Shown here: positions 9,270-17,463 of the stretch, one piece after another
Numbering within the stretch: position 1 is the first letter of the stretch
Layout of the letters: the number at the start of each line of letters is the position of its first letter
NCBI RefSeq assembly: GCF_001476815.1
Contig: NZ_LDSL01000026.1
Location: 1 to 47,980, forward strand
Length of the DNA stretch: 47,980 bases
Reading direction: 5' to 3'
Source of the DNA: Pseudacidovorax intermedius
GTDB taxonomy: Bacteria > Pseudomonadota > Gammaproteobacteria > Burkholderiales > Burkholderiaceae_C
The notes under the pieces: model-generated
Database searches by the model: none
Seen by the model: only the letters and a program-made list of their open reading frames with translations
What the model was told of the DNA's origin: nothing
Made by a program: the position numbers and the translations under genes

Positions 9270-10684
9270 GCGGCGCAATGCTCGGCGATGTAGCGCTTGA
9301 CCTGCTCGGCATCGGCCGGCAGGCGCACCACGCGTTTGGGCAGGGACTCGATGCCGTCGAACCTGGCCGGCCGGTCCGGCTCGCGGCCGAGGGCTTCGAC
9401 GATGGTGGCGGCGAACTTGATGGGCAGCGCCGTCTCGAGGACGACCATGGGCACGCCCGGCTCGACGTGCTCGCGCGCCACCTTCAGGCCGTCGGCCGTG
9501 TGGGTGTCGATGAGCACGGCGAAGCGCTCGTCGGTGTCGCGGATGGTCGCCAGACGGTCGGCATGCGTGCTGCGACCGGAGCGGAAGCCGAAGCGGCCGG
9601 CCGCATCGGCGAAGACTGGGTCGGTGCTCAGGTCGAACTGGCCCTCGCGCGCCAGCGCGTCCTGGAACAGCGCCTTGGTGCGCGCGCCGTCGCGGCCCAG
9701 CAGGTCGAACACGAAGCGCTCGAAGTTGCTGGCTTTGCTGATGTCCATGGACGGGCTGGAGGTCTCGTGCGTGTCGGCGGCGCCGCGCACGCGGTAGACG
9801 CCGGTACGGAAGAACTCGTCCAGCACGTCGTTCTCGTTGGTGGCCACCACCAGCTTGCGGATCGGCAGGCCCATCATGCGCGCCACGTGGCCGGCGCAGA
9901 CGTTGCCGAAGTTGCCGGAGGGCACGGTAAAGCTCACCTCGCCGCCTTGCGGGCCCGTGGCCTCGATCCAGCCCTTGAAGTAGTACACTACCTGGGCCAG
10001 CAGGCGCGCCCAGTTGATCGAATTGACGGTGCCGATGCGGTACTCGCGCTTGAAGGCCAGGTCGTTGCTCACCGCCTTGACGATGTCCTGGCAGTCGTCG
10101 AACACGCCGGCGATGGCGATGTTGTGGATGTTGGCGTCCTGCAGACTGAACATCTGCGCCTGCTGGAAGGGGCTCATGCGGCCGTCGGGCGAGGTCATGA
10201 AGACGCGCACGCCCTTCTTGCCCTTCATGGCGTACTCGGCCGCGCTGCCGGTGTCGCCGCTGGTCGCGCCCAGGATGTTGAGCTGCTCGCCGCGGCGGCC
10301 CAGTTCGTACTCGAACAGGTTGCCCAGCAGCTGCATCGCCATGTCCTTGAAGGCGAGCGTGGGGCCGTTGGACAGGCCCTCGAGGTAGACGCCGTCTTCC
10401 AGCTCGCGCAGCGGCGTGATGTCGGCGCTGCCGAACACCTCTTCGGTGTACGTCTTCGCGCACAGGGCGCGCAGGTCCTCGGCCGGGATGTCGTCGATGT
10501 AGAGCGAGAGGATCTCGAAGGCCAGTTCGTGGTAGGCCAGCGTGCGCCAGCGGGCCAGCATGTCCGCATCGACCTGCGGATAGCGCTCGGGCAGGTACAG
10601 GCCGCCATCGGGCGCCAGACCTTCGAGCAGGATTTCGCAGAACTTGCGGGGCGTCGGGTCGCCGCGGGTGGAGAGGTAGTTCAT
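9266..10684 (-). CDS. thrC: Threonine synthase
   Basis: This PLP enzyme converts O-phospho-L-homoserine to threonine. The 472-residue length and the N-terminus MNYLSTRGDPTPRKFCEILL fit the proteobacterial (fungal-like) ThrC subgroup. The PLP lysine is in SNGPTLAFKDMAMQLLG, followed by the phosphate-binding ATSGDTGSAAEYAMKGKKG region. It begins 10 nt after the hom stop and ends overlapping mobB, so it is transcribed with hom, giving consecutive homoserine and threonine steps. Confidence 0.97.
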   Translation of the reverse strand: MNYLSTRGDPTPRKFCEILLEGLAPDGGLYLPERYPQVDADMLARWRTLAYHELAFEILSLYIDDIPAEDLRALCAKTYTEEVFGSADITPLRELEDGVYLEGLSNGPTLAFKDMAMQLLGNLFEYELGRRGEQLNILGATSGDTGSAAEYAMKGKKGVRVFMTSPDGRMSPFQQAQMFSLQDANIHNIAIAGVFDDCQDIVKAVSNDLAFKREYRIGTVNSINWARLLAQVVYYFKGWIEATGPQGGEVSFTVPSGNFGNVCAGHVARMMGLPIRKLVVATNENDVLDEFFRTGVYRVRGAADTHETSSPSMDISKASNFERFVFDLLGRDGARTKALFQDALAREGQFDLSTDPVFADAAGRFGFRSGRSTHADRLATIRDTDERFAVLIDTHTADGLKVAREHVEPGVPMVVLETALPIKFAATIVEALGREPDRPARFDGIESLPKRVVRLPADAEQVKRYIAEHCAA

Positions 10685-10694
10685 CGCGTCGTGG

Positions 10695-12032
10695 TCAGCG
10701 CAGTTCTTCCTTGCGCAGGCGCACCACCGGTGCCAGCACCGTGGGCAGCGCCTGCAGCTCGGCGATCACGCTGTCGACGGCGCCTTCACGCGCGTCGTGG
10801 GTCAGGATGATCAGGTCGGTGTCGGTGGAGCCTTCGCCGCCCACATCTTCGGCCTCGCGCTGCAGCACGGCGTCGATGCTGATGCCGGCCGTGGCCAGCA
10901 GGCCGGTCACCTTGGCCAGCACGCCCGCCTGGTCGGCGACGCGCAGGCGCAGGTAGTAGCTGCTGGTGACCTCGCTCATCGGCAGCACCGGCAGGTCGCT
11001 CATCGACTGCGGATGGAAAGCCAGGTAGGGCACGCGGTGCTGCACGTCGGCCGAGTGCAGGCGGGTGATGTCCACCAGGTCGGCGATCACGGCACTGGCG
11101 GTGGGCTCGCTGCCCGCGCCCTTGCCGTAGTACAGCGTGGTGCCGACGGCATCGCCGTGCACGACGACGGCGTTCATCGCGCCTTCCACATTGGCCAGCA
11201 GGCGCTTGGCCGGCACCAGCGTGGGATGCACACGCAATTCGATGCCCTTGTCGGTGCGGCGCGTCACGCCCAGCAGCTTGATGCGGTAGCCGAGCTGCTC
11301 GGCGTACTTGATGTCCTGCGCAGCCAACTGCGTGATGCCCTCGACGTAGGCCTTGTCGAACTGCACCGGCACACCGAAGGCGATGGCGCTCATCAGCGTG
11401 AGCTTGTGGGCGGCGTCCACACCTTCGATGTCGAAGGTGGGGTCGGCCTCGGCATAGCCCAGGCGCTGCGCTTCCTTCAGCACGGTGCCGAAGTCCAGGC
11501 CCTTGTCCCGCATCTCCGACAGGATGAAGTTGGTGGTGCCGTTGATGATGCCGGCGATCCATTCGATGCGGTTGGCCGTCAGGCCTTCGCGCAGCGCCTT
11601 GATGATCGGGATGCCGCCGGCCACCGCGGCCTCGAAGGCCACCATCACGCCGCGCTGGTGGGCGGCCGCGAAGATCTCGGTGCCGTGCACGGCCAGCAGC
11701 GCCTTGTTGGCGGTGACCACGTGCTTGCCGGCCGCGATGGCCTCCAGCACCAGCGCCTTGGCGATGCCGTAGCCGCCGATCAGCTCGATCACGATGTCGA
11801 TCTCGGGATTGGCGATCACCTCGCGCGCGTCGCCCACCACCTTCACGCCATCGCCGACCACGCGGCGCGCGCGCTCGGTGTCGAGGTCGGCCACCATGGC
11901 GATCTCGATGCCGCGGCCGGCGCGGCGGCGGATCTCTTCCTGATTGCGGCGCAGCACCTCGAAGGTGCCGCTGCCCACGGTGCCGATGCCGAGCAGGCCG
12001 ACCTGGATGGGTTTCATGGATTCAGTCGTCAT
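10695..12032 (-). CDS. hom: Homoserine dehydrogenase with ACT domain
   Basis: The enzyme reduces aspartate-semialdehyde to homoserine with NAD(P)H. The 445 residues contain the Rossmann motif VGLLGIGTVGSGTFEVL, the catalytic block with VTANKALLA, AAVAGGIPIIK and GIINGTTNFILSEM, and a C-terminal ACT domain (about 360-445, RLRVADQAGVLAKVTGLLA) that usually mediates threonine feedback inhibition. The ATG at 12032 has GGGAG about 9 nt upstream. An internal ATG six codons later (MKPIQVGLLG) is an alternative. It follows the aminotransferase gene by 50 nt. Confidence 0.97.
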   Translation of the reverse strand: MTTESMKPIQVGLLGIGTVGSGTFEVLRRNQEEIRRRAGRGIEIAMVADLDTERARRVVGDGVKVVGDAREVIANPEIDIVIELIGGYGIAKALVLEAIAAGKHVVTANKALLAVHGTEIFAAAHQRGVMVAFEAAVAGGIPIIKALREGLTANRIEWIAGIINGTTNFILSEMRDKGLDFGTVLKEAQRLGYAEADPTFDIEGVDAAHKLTLMSAIAFGVPVQFDKAYVEGITQLAAQDIKYAEQLGYRIKLLGVTRRTDKGIELRVHPTLVPAKRLLANVEGAMNAVVVHGDAVGTTLYYGKGAGSEPTASAVIADLVDITRLHSADVQHRVPYLAFHPQSMSDLPVLPMSEVTSSYYLRLRVADQAGVLAKVTGLLATAGISIDAVLQREAEDVGGEGSTDTDLIILTHDAREGAVDSVIAELQALPTVLAPVVRLRKEELR

Positions 12033-12082
12033 AGCGGGTCACTCCCTCTTCGTTCATCTGGATGCGCAGCGCGCAAGGGCGC

Positions 12083-13306
12083 TCAGGCGTGGCGCTGGCG
12101 GTAGCGCGCCAGGAAGCGCTCGATGCGGCCGATGGCCTCGCGCAGGTCGTCCTCGTGCGGCAGGAAGACGATGCGGAAATGCTGCTGGTCGGGAAAGTTG
12201 AAGCCGGTGCCCTGCACCAGCATCACGCGGGTTTCCTTGAGCAGCTCCAGGAAGAACTGCCGGTCGTCCGCGATGGGATAGACCTTGGGATCGAGCCGCG
12301 GGAACATGTACAGCGCCGCCTGCGGCCGCACGCAGCTCACGCCGGGAATGGACGTGATCAGGTCGTAGGCCAGGTCGCGCTGGCGGCGCAGCCGGCCGCC
12401 GGGACCGACCAGTTCGTTGATGCTCTGGTAGCCGCCCAGCGCCGTCTGGATGGCCCACTGGCCCGGCACGTTGGAGCACAGCTTCATGTTGGCCAGCATG
12501 TTCAGGCCTTCGATGTAGTCGCTGGCAGCGCGCTTGTCGCCCGAAACCACCATCCAGCCCGCCCGGTAGCCGCAGGAGCGGTAGCTCTTGGACAGCGAAT
12601 TGAAGGTCAGCGTCAGCACGTCGGTCGACAGGCTGCCCAGCGCCGTGTGTCGGATGCCGTCGTACAGCACCTTGTCGTAGACCTCGTCGGCCAGCAGCAC
12701 CAGTTCGTGCTCGCGGGCGATCTCCACCAGGCCCTTGAGCAACTCGTCGCTGTAGACCACGCCCGTTGGGTTGTTGGGGTTGATCACCACGATGCCCTTG
12801 GTGCGCGGCGTGATCTTGGCGCGGATGTCGTCCAGGTCGGGCATCCACTGGTTGGCCTCGTCGCACAGGTAGTGCACCGGCTTGCCGCCCGACAGGCTGG
12901 TGACCGCCGTCCACAGCGGATAGTCGGGCGCGGGCAGCAGCAGCTCATCCCCGTCGTCCAGCAGCGCGTTGGTGGCCATGGCGATCAGCTCGCTGGCGCC
13001 GTTGCCCAGGTAGATGTCCTCCAGCGTGACGCCGGCGATGCCCTGCTGCTGGGTGTAGTGCATCACCGCCTTGCGCGCCGCGAAGATGCCCTTGCTGTCG
13101 GAGTAGCCCGCCGACGCCGGCAGGTGGCGGATCATGTCCTGCTGCACCTCTTCGGGGGCGTCGAAGCCGAACGGCGCGAGGTTGCCGATGTTCAGCTTGA
13201 TGATCTTCTGGCCCTCTTCCTCCATCTGCTTGGCCGCGTCCATGATGGGGCCGCGGATGTCGTACAGCACATGGGCCAGCTTGGCCGATTTCTTGATCGC
13301 TTTCAA
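12083..13306 (-). CDS. alaA: AlaA-like pyridoxal-phosphate aminotransferase (probably glutamate-pyruvate)
   Basis: This is a class I/II PLP aminotransferase of 407 residues that closely resembles AlaA/YfbQ, which makes alanine from pyruvate and glutamate. Seen motifs are YDIRGPIMDAAKQME, NIGNLAPFGFDAP, the NPNNPTG loop, DEVYDK, and the PLP lysine in FNSLSKSYRSCGYRAGW. The start codon is TTG at 13306 with GGAGG 4 nt upstream; no better in-frame ATG precedes the conserved N-terminus. It heads the hom-thrC-mob/moe strand run and is divergent from the Mth938-type gene. Specificity towards pyruvate is inferred from family resemblance only. Confidence 0.88.
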   Translation of the reverse strand: MKAIKKSAKLAHVLYDIRGPIMDAAKQMEEEGQKIIKLNIGNLAPFGFDAPEEVQQDMIRHLPASAGYSDSKGIFAARKAVMHYTQQQGIAGVTLEDIYLGNGASELIAMATNALLDDGDELLLPAPDYPLWTAVTSLSGGKPVHYLCDEANQWMPDLDDIRAKITPRTKGIVVINPNNPTGVVYSDELLKGLVEIAREHELVLLADEVYDKVLYDGIRHTALGSLSTDVLTLTFNSLSKSYRSCGYRAGWMVVSGDKRAASDYIEGLNMLANMKLCSNVPGQWAIQTALGGYQSINELVGPGGRLRRQRDLAYDLITSIPGVSCVRPQAALYMFPRLDPKVYPIADDRQFFLELLKETRVMLVQGTGFNFPDQQHFRIVFLPHEDDLREAIGRIERFLARYRQRHA

Positions 13307-13340
13307 AGTCCCTCCGAGGGGCGCCGCTAAAGGGGAAACC

Positions 13341-13377
13341 TACAATTGGAACACAGATGAAAGCCCAGGACCGATGA
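13341..13377 (+). promoter_or_regulatory. -10 hexamer and 6-codon mini-ORF overlapping the Mth938-family start
   Basis: TACAAT (13341-13346) is a plausible -10 element. A mini-ORF starts at ATG 13357 and ends at TGA 13375-13377. That stop overlaps the real start codon at 13374 as ATGA. The arrangement could provide translational coupling for a gene whose own AGGA is only 3 nt from its ATG. Expression of the six-residue peptide is not established. Confidence 0.35.
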
Positions 13378-13760
13378 AGCTCCAGCCCGACAAACACGAC
13401 GTCCAGACCGTCACCGGCACCGGGCCGGGCTGGGTCGCGATCAACGGCGAGCGGGTCGACAGCAGCGTCGTGGTGGGCTCGCGCAACGAGCGCTTCGGCT
13501 GGCCCTGCGAGGACTACGACGCCCTGACGGCCGAGCATTTCGCGCAGTTGGCGGCGCTCAAGGCCGAAGTGGTGATCTTCGGCAGTGGCGAGCGCATCCG
13601 CTTTCCGCGGCCGGCCTGGATCGCGCCGCTGATCGCGGCCGGCACCGGCGTGGAGACCATGGACACCGCGGCCGCGTGCCGCACCTACAACATCCTGGCC
13701 GGCGAGGGGCGCCACGTCGTGGCCGCCCTTCTTCTGGAAGCACGTACCGCTATCCGCTGA
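13374..13760 (+). CDS. Mth938/NDUFAF3-like domain protein
   Basis: The 128-residue protein belongs to the Mth938-domain (DUF498) family. It has the features VGSRNERFGWPCEDYDALT, VVIFGSGERIRFP and a C-terminal TMDTAAACRTYNILAGEGRHVVAALL block. The mitochondrial homologue NDUFAF3 is a complex I assembly factor; the bacterial function is not settled. It sits between the aminotransferase (divergent) and the peroxiredoxin gene. A GC-rich gene without membrane segments, it is likely cytoplasmic or membrane-peripheral. Confidence 0.85.
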   Translation: MKLQPDKHDVQTVTGTGPGWVAINGERVDSSVVVGSRNERFGWPCEDYDALTAEHFAQLAALKAEVVIFGSGERIRFPRPAWIAPLIAAGTGVETMDTAAACRTYNILAGEGRHVVAALLLEARTAIR

Positions 13761-13831
13761 CGGGCAATCCGGATAAAATCGGCGATTGCCGACCGGACCG
13801 CGTCCAATTGTGGAAAGTGGGAAAGCGCAGC

Positions 13832-13961
13832 AATTCCAGCAGGAGCGAGCGCTGGAATTCGGCATGTGGATTCCAGCACCGCGTGAGCCTCTTCGTGCAG
13901 CTTTGGCGTGACCTCGAAAACGCCGGGCGCATGGCGACGCTTGCTCAGCGTGCCCGGTTTT
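13832..13961 (+). promoter_or_regulatory. Folded leader of the peroxiredoxin gene with competing hairpins
   Basis: AATTCCAGC (13832-13840) can pair with GCTGGAATT (13851-13859), and the same segment can pair instead with ATTCCAGC (13870-13877). The two hairpins are mutually exclusive. Further on, CCGGGC (13923-13928) pairs with GCCCGG (13952-13957) around an inner ACGCT/AGCGT stem, followed by TTTT (13958-13961), which resembles a weak intrinsic terminator 42 nt before the bcp start. No protein is likely in the interval 13761-14002. Confidence 0.4.
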
Positions 13962-14002
13962 GCGTCACTTCTCGGGAACCCAGAGCGGAGATTACAAGTT
14001 TC

Positions 14003-14476
14003 ATGGCGATCGTTGTCAACAAACCCATTCCCGAATTCGATGCCAGCGCCACCGGCGGAATCAAGGTCTCGAACACGTCCCACCTCGGCCAGACCGTCGT
14101 GCTGTACTTCTACCCCAAGGACAACACACCCGGCTGCACCACCGAGGCCATGCAGTTCCGCGACCACTACAAGGATTTCGTGAAGGCCGGTGCCGTCGTG
14201 TTCGGCGTCTCGCGCGACAACATGAAGTCGCACGACGAGTTCAAGGCCAAGCTGGAACTGCCCTTCGAGCTGATCGCGGACACCGAAGAGAAGATGTGCC
14301 ACATGTTCGGCGTGGTCAAGAACAAGATCATGTACGGCAAGAAGGTCAAGGGCATCGAGCGCAGCACCTTCCTGATCGGTCCCGACGGCGTGCTCAAGGC
14401 CGAGTGGCGCGGCCTCAAGGTGCCCGGCCACGTGGACGAGGTGCTCAAGGAAGTGAAGGCGCTGAAGAAGGCCTGA
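14003..14476 (+). CDS. bcp: Thioredoxin-dependent thiol peroxidase (Bcp/PrxQ)
   Basis: This peroxiredoxin reduces H2O2 and organic peroxides with electrons from thioredoxin. It has 157 residues. The peroxidatic cysteine is Cys45 in DNTPGCTTEAMQFRDHY. The usual E. coli resolving cysteine five residues later is Met50 here. Cys99 (EEKMCHMFG) corresponds to the resolving position described for the Burkholderia-type Bcp, so an atypical 2-Cys mechanism is likely. The start ATG at 14003 (MAIVVNKPIPEF) fits the family; GGAG lies 12 nt upstream, which is a wide spacing. Confidence 0.95.
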   Translation: MAIVVNKPIPEFDASATGGIKVSNTSHLGQTVVLYFYPKDNTPGCTTEAMQFRDHYKDFVKAGAVVFGVSRDNMKSHDEFKAKLELPFELIADTEEKMCHMFGVVKNKIMYGKKVKGIERSTFLIGPDGVLKAEWRGLKVPGHVDEVLKEVKALKKA

Positions 14477-14543
14477 ATTGCCGCCTGATGCGGAGGTTGC
14501 CCACGCGGCAATGTCCGTCACGCAGGCGGTCAGGAGCGGTGTG

Positions 14544-14636
14544 CATAATGGCCACATGGTCTTGAGCCATCCGCTACCGACCCCCGTCTCCCCCATCCAA
14601 GCCGCTCTGGGTTTCCAGGCGGCTTTTTCGTTTTTT
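14544..14636 (+). terminator. Rho-independent terminator between bcp and phoH, with an upstream -10-like element
   Basis: The stem AAGCCGC-(t)-CTGG pairs with CCAG-GCGGCTT (14599-14625), loop GTTT, and is followed by a T-rich run with TTTTTT at 14631-14636. It ends about 160 nt after the bcp stop codon. A CATAAT hexamer (14544-14549) in the gap could start an ~80-nt transcript ending here, so a small RNA is possible but unproven. phoH begins 49 nt after the T-run and needs initiation downstream or read-through. Confidence 0.8.
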
Positions 14637-14684
14637 GGCCCCTCCCGCGCCAGCCGGCGCCTTTTTCAGCGAGTCTGATCCTCC

Positions 14685-16415
14685 ATGCCCCTGCCTCCCG
14701 CCCCGACCAAGCGTGCAGCCCTGCTCTCGCCGGAAGCGCTCGACGCGCCGGCCCGCGCCGCCCCCAAGGCGCGCCGTACTTCGGCTGAACGGCAGACGGA
14801 CGCGCGGAAAGAATCTCCCACGCTGTTCGACGACCGCCAGTTGCCCGACGCCGGCGGCCCGGCGCCTGTCGCGGTCCCCGCCCCCACGGCCGCACCCGTG
14901 GTGGCGCGCCAGCCCGAACCCGTGGCACCGCTGCCGCCCGCGCCGCTCGCCAGCCGTGCGGAAGCGCCCGCGCCGGCACGCGCCAAGCGCAGCGCCCGCA
15001 AGACCGGCCCCAAGCGCCTCTTCGTGCTCGACACCAACGTGCTGCTGCACGACCCGACCTGCCTGTTCCGCTTCGAGGAACACGACATCTACCTGCCGAT
15101 GATCGTGCTGGAGGAGCTCGACGGCCACAAGAAGGGCACCACCGAAGTTGCGCGCAACGGCCGCCAGGCCAGCCGCACGCTCGACGCCCTGGCCGCCGCG
15201 CAAGGCGCCGACATGCGCGAGGGGCTCAAGCTCGACACCACCGGCCACAAGGAAGCGGGCGGCCGCCTGTTCTTCCAGACGCAGCCGCTGGACTACCAGC
15301 TGCCCACCAGCCTGCCGCAGGGCAAGGCGGACAACCAGATCCTGGGCGTGGTGCAGGCGCTGCGCACGCTGCACGAGAAGAACAAGGGCCCGGACCAGCG
15401 CGAGGTGGTGCTGGTGTCCAAGGACATCAACATGCGGGTCAAGGCCCGTGCGCTGGGCCTGGACGCGGACGACTACCAGAACGACAAGGCGCTGGAAGAC
15501 GGTGACCTGCTCTATTCCGGCTCGCTCGCGTTGCCGGCCGACTTCTGGACCCGCCAGAGCAAGGCCGTGGAAAGCTGGCAGTCGGGCAGCAGCACCTTCT
15601 ACCGCGTCACCGGGCCGATGGTGCCCAGCCTGTACATCAACCAGTTCGTCTACTTCGAGGCCCCTGGCGAGCCCAGCATGTACGCCCGCGTGACCGAGGT
15701 GCGCGACAAGACGGCGGTGCTCAAGACGCTCAAGGACTACAGCTCGGGCAAGCACGCCGTCTGGGGCGTGACCACGCGCAACCGCGAGCAGAACTTTGCC
15801 ATGAACCTGCTCATGGACCCGGACATCGACTTCGTCACCCTGACCGGCACGGCCGGCACGGGCAAGACGCTGATGGCCCTGGCCTCGGGCCTGACGCAGG
15901 TGCTGGACGACCGCCGCTACACCGAGATCATCATGACCCGCGCCACCGTGAGCGTGGGCGAGGACATCGGCTTCCTGCCCGGCACCGAAGAAGAAAAGAT
16001 GGGCCCCTGGATGGGCGCACTGGACGACAACCTGGAGTTCCTGGCCAAGGGCGACAACGGCGGCGCCGGCGAGTGGGGCCGTGCGGCCACCAATGAACTG
16101 ATCCGCTCCAAGATCAAGATCAAGAGCATGAACTTCATGCGCGGCCGCACCTTCCTCAACAAGTACGTGATCATCGACGAGGCGCAGAACCTGACGCCCA
16201 AGCAGATGAAGACGCTGATCACCCGCGCCGGCCCGGGCACCAAGATCATCTGCATGGGCAACCTGGCGCAGATCGACACGCCCTACCTCACCGAGGGTTC
16301 GTCGGGTCTGACCTTCGCGGTGGACCGCTTCAAGGGCTGGCCGCACAGCGGCCACATCACGCTGGCGCGGGGCGAGCGCTCGCGCCTCGCCGACTTCGCC
16401 AGCGACGTGCTCTGA
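14685..16415 (+). CDS. PIN-PhoH family ATPase/ribonuclease (PhoH2 type)
   Basis: The protein joins a PIN ribonuclease domain to a PhoH-type ATPase; homologues (PhoH2) are RNA helicase/nucleases. It has 576 residues. Residues 1-108 are an Ala/Pro/Arg-rich, probably disordered extension. The PIN domain follows (about 110-270), with acidic positions in FVLDTNVLLHD, VLEELDGHKKG and VLVSKDINMR. The PhoH domain has the Walker A motif TGTAGTGKT near residue 390 and the Walker B motif VIIDEAQNLTP near residue 495. No antitoxin-like phoAT gene is visible upstream. The gene ends in its own terminator. Its neighbour bcp is separated by a terminator, so they are probably separate units. Confidence 0.93.
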   Translation: MPLPPAPTKRAALLSPEALDAPARAAPKARRTSAERQTDARKESPTLFDDRQLPDAGGPAPVAVPAPTAAPVVARQPEPVAPLPPAPLASRAEAPAPARAKRSARKTGPKRLFVLDTNVLLHDPTCLFRFEEHDIYLPMIVLEELDGHKKGTTEVARNGRQASRTLDALAAAQGADMREGLKLDTTGHKEAGGRLFFQTQPLDYQLPTSLPQGKADNQILGVVQALRTLHEKNKGPDQREVVLVSKDINMRVKARALGLDADDYQNDKALEDGDLLYSGSLALPADFWTRQSKAVESWQSGSSTFYRVTGPMVPSLYINQFVYFEAPGEPSMYARVTEVRDKTAVLKTLKDYSSGKHAVWGVTTRNREQNFAMNLLMDPDIDFVTLTGTAGTGKTLMALASGLTQVLDDRRYTEIIMTRATVSVGEDIGFLPGTEEEKMGPWMGALDDNLEFLAKGDNGGAGEWGRAATNELIRSKIKIKSMNFMRGRTFLNKYVIIDEAQNLTPKQMKTLITRAGPGTKIICMGNLAQIDTPYLTEGSSGLTFAVDRFKGWPHSGHITLARGERSRLADFASDVL

Positions 16416-16455
16416 CGCTGCGCCGCCTGAGGCGGCGGGCGGCACGGCCCGAACG

Positions 16456-16492
16456 AAAGCCCGCGCAGCCGCAAGGCCGCGCGGGCTTTCTC
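16456..16492 (+). terminator. Rho-independent terminator of phoH
   Basis: There are 11-nt perfect arms AAAGCCCGCGC (16456-16466) and GCGCGGGCTTT (16479-16489) around a 12-nt loop. The T-tract after the stem is interrupted (TTTCTCTT). Confidence 0.85.
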
Positions 16493-16499
16493 TTGGTGC

Positions 16500-16523
16500 C
16501 TCCTGACAACACGCTGTCAGGAG
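16500..16523. promoter_or_regulatory. 9-bp palindromic operator upstream of the VOC-EVE-WYL operon
   Basis: CTCCTGACA (16500-16508) and TGTCAGGAG (16515-16523) are perfect inverted arms with a 6-nt spacer, centred 62 nt before the VOC start codon. Half-site length and spacing suit a dimeric helix-turn-helix protein. The YafY-type regulator encoded as the last gene of the operon is the natural candidate. It lies too close to the phoH terminator to belong to phoH. Confidence 0.6.
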
Positions 16524-16573
16524 CCCCGGCGCAGCATCACGCTCCTGTTCAACACCACCGGAAGGAGCTTTCC

Positions 16574-16945
16574 ATGCGCAACGCCAACAACTGGTTCGAG
16601 ATTCCCGTCACCGACCTCGCCGCCGCCCAGCGCTTCTACGAACGCCTGCTCGACCGTCCCATGCGCGGGTCCGAGGACGTGGGCGGCGACCTCATGGTCG
16701 TGTTCGCGCACGACAAGCCCGGTGCCGGCGGCTGCCTGGTGCGTCGCGAGGGCCATCGCCCGGCCGAGGGCGGCATCGTCGTGTATCTGGACTGCGAGCC
16801 GGGCGTGCAGGGCGCCCTCGACCGCGCCGTGGCCGCGGGTGGCCAGATCGTCACGCCGCGCACGCTCATCGCCCCCGGCATCGGCTACTTCGCGCTCGTG
16901 CGCGATCCCGAGGGCAATGTGGTCGGCCTGCATGCCCAGGGCTGA
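16574..16945 (+). CDS. VOC-family (glyoxalase/bleomycin-resistance fold) protein
   Basis: The 123-residue protein has the vicinal-oxygen-chelate fold. NWFEIPVTDLAAAQRFYERLLDRPM is the opening beta-alpha-beta repeat (residues 5-29), and DPEGNVVGLHA is the typical closing strand. VOC enzymes bind a divalent metal and act on diverse small molecules; neither metal ligands nor substrate can be fixed here. The ATG at 16574 has AAGGAG 6 nt upstream. It is the first gene of a compact operon with an EVE protein (4-nt gap) and a WYL regulator. Confidence 0.88.
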   Translation: MRNANNWFEIPVTDLAAAQRFYERLLDRPMRGSEDVGGDLMVVFAHDKPGAGGCLVRREGHRPAEGGIVVYLDCEPGVQGALDRAVAAGGQIVTPRTLIAPGIGYFALVRDPEGNVVGLHAQG

Positions 16946-16949
16946 AGCG

Positions 16950-17453
16950 ATGCCGCCTCCGCCCTTCGGCCTGCTCATGCCACCGTGCAGCCCGCCCGCC
17001 CGGGCGGCGCGCCACTGGATCGCGGTGGCCAGCGCCGAGCATGCACGCCTGGGCCGCGACCATCGCCCTGCCGGCTTCATGCAGGTCTGCCACGGCCGCG
17101 GCGCGCCGCTGCGGCGCCTGGCGGCGGGCGATGCCGTGGCCTACTACGCACCCTCCAAGCGCTTCGGCGCGCGCGACCGGCTGCAGGCCTTCGTCTCGGT
17201 CGGCACGGTGGCCGCGGCAGAGCCCTACCAGGCCGACATGGGCGGCGGCTTCCTGCCCTGGCGGCGCGACGTGCATTACGCCGACGCGCAGGAGGTGCCC
17301 ATCGCCGCCTTGATGGACGACCTGGACTTCACCCGCGACCGCCGCGGATGGGGCTATAAGCTGCGCTTCGGCCTGTTCGAGATCGGCGCGGCGGACATGC
17401 GCCGCATCGCGGACGCCATGCAGGCCCGCCTCCCCATCGCCGATCCTTGCTGA
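16950..17453 (+). CDS. EVE (PUA-like) domain protein
   Basis: The product has 167 residues. HWIAVASAEHARLG, the central GDAVAYYAPSKRFGARDRLQAFVSVGTV and a C-terminal GYKLRFGLFEI segment match the EVE/UPF0310 fold. Domains of this superfamily bind modified bases in nucleic acids, but the target here is unknown. The start may be ATG 16950 or ATG 16977; the first 15 residues are proline-rich and unlike the domain. It lies between the VOC and WYL genes, all within 11 nt of each other. Confidence 0.75.
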   Translation: MPPPPFGLLMPPCSPPARAARHWIAVASAEHARLGRDHRPAGFMQVCHGRGAPLRRLAAGDAVAYYAPSKRFGARDRLQAFVSVGTVAAAEPYQADMGGGFLPWRRDVHYADAQEVPIAALMDDLDFTRDRRGWGYKLRFGLFEIGAADMRRIADAMQARLPIADPC

Positions 17454-17463
17454 CCCCTTGCCC

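Noticed and set aside
13763-13790. GGCAATC/GATTGCC inverted repeat around a GGATAAAAT sequence after the Mth938-type gene, as an operator
   Set aside because: The arms are only 7 bp and the half-sites do not recur elsewhere in the window. It may simply contain the bcp promoter -10, but no -35 supports this.
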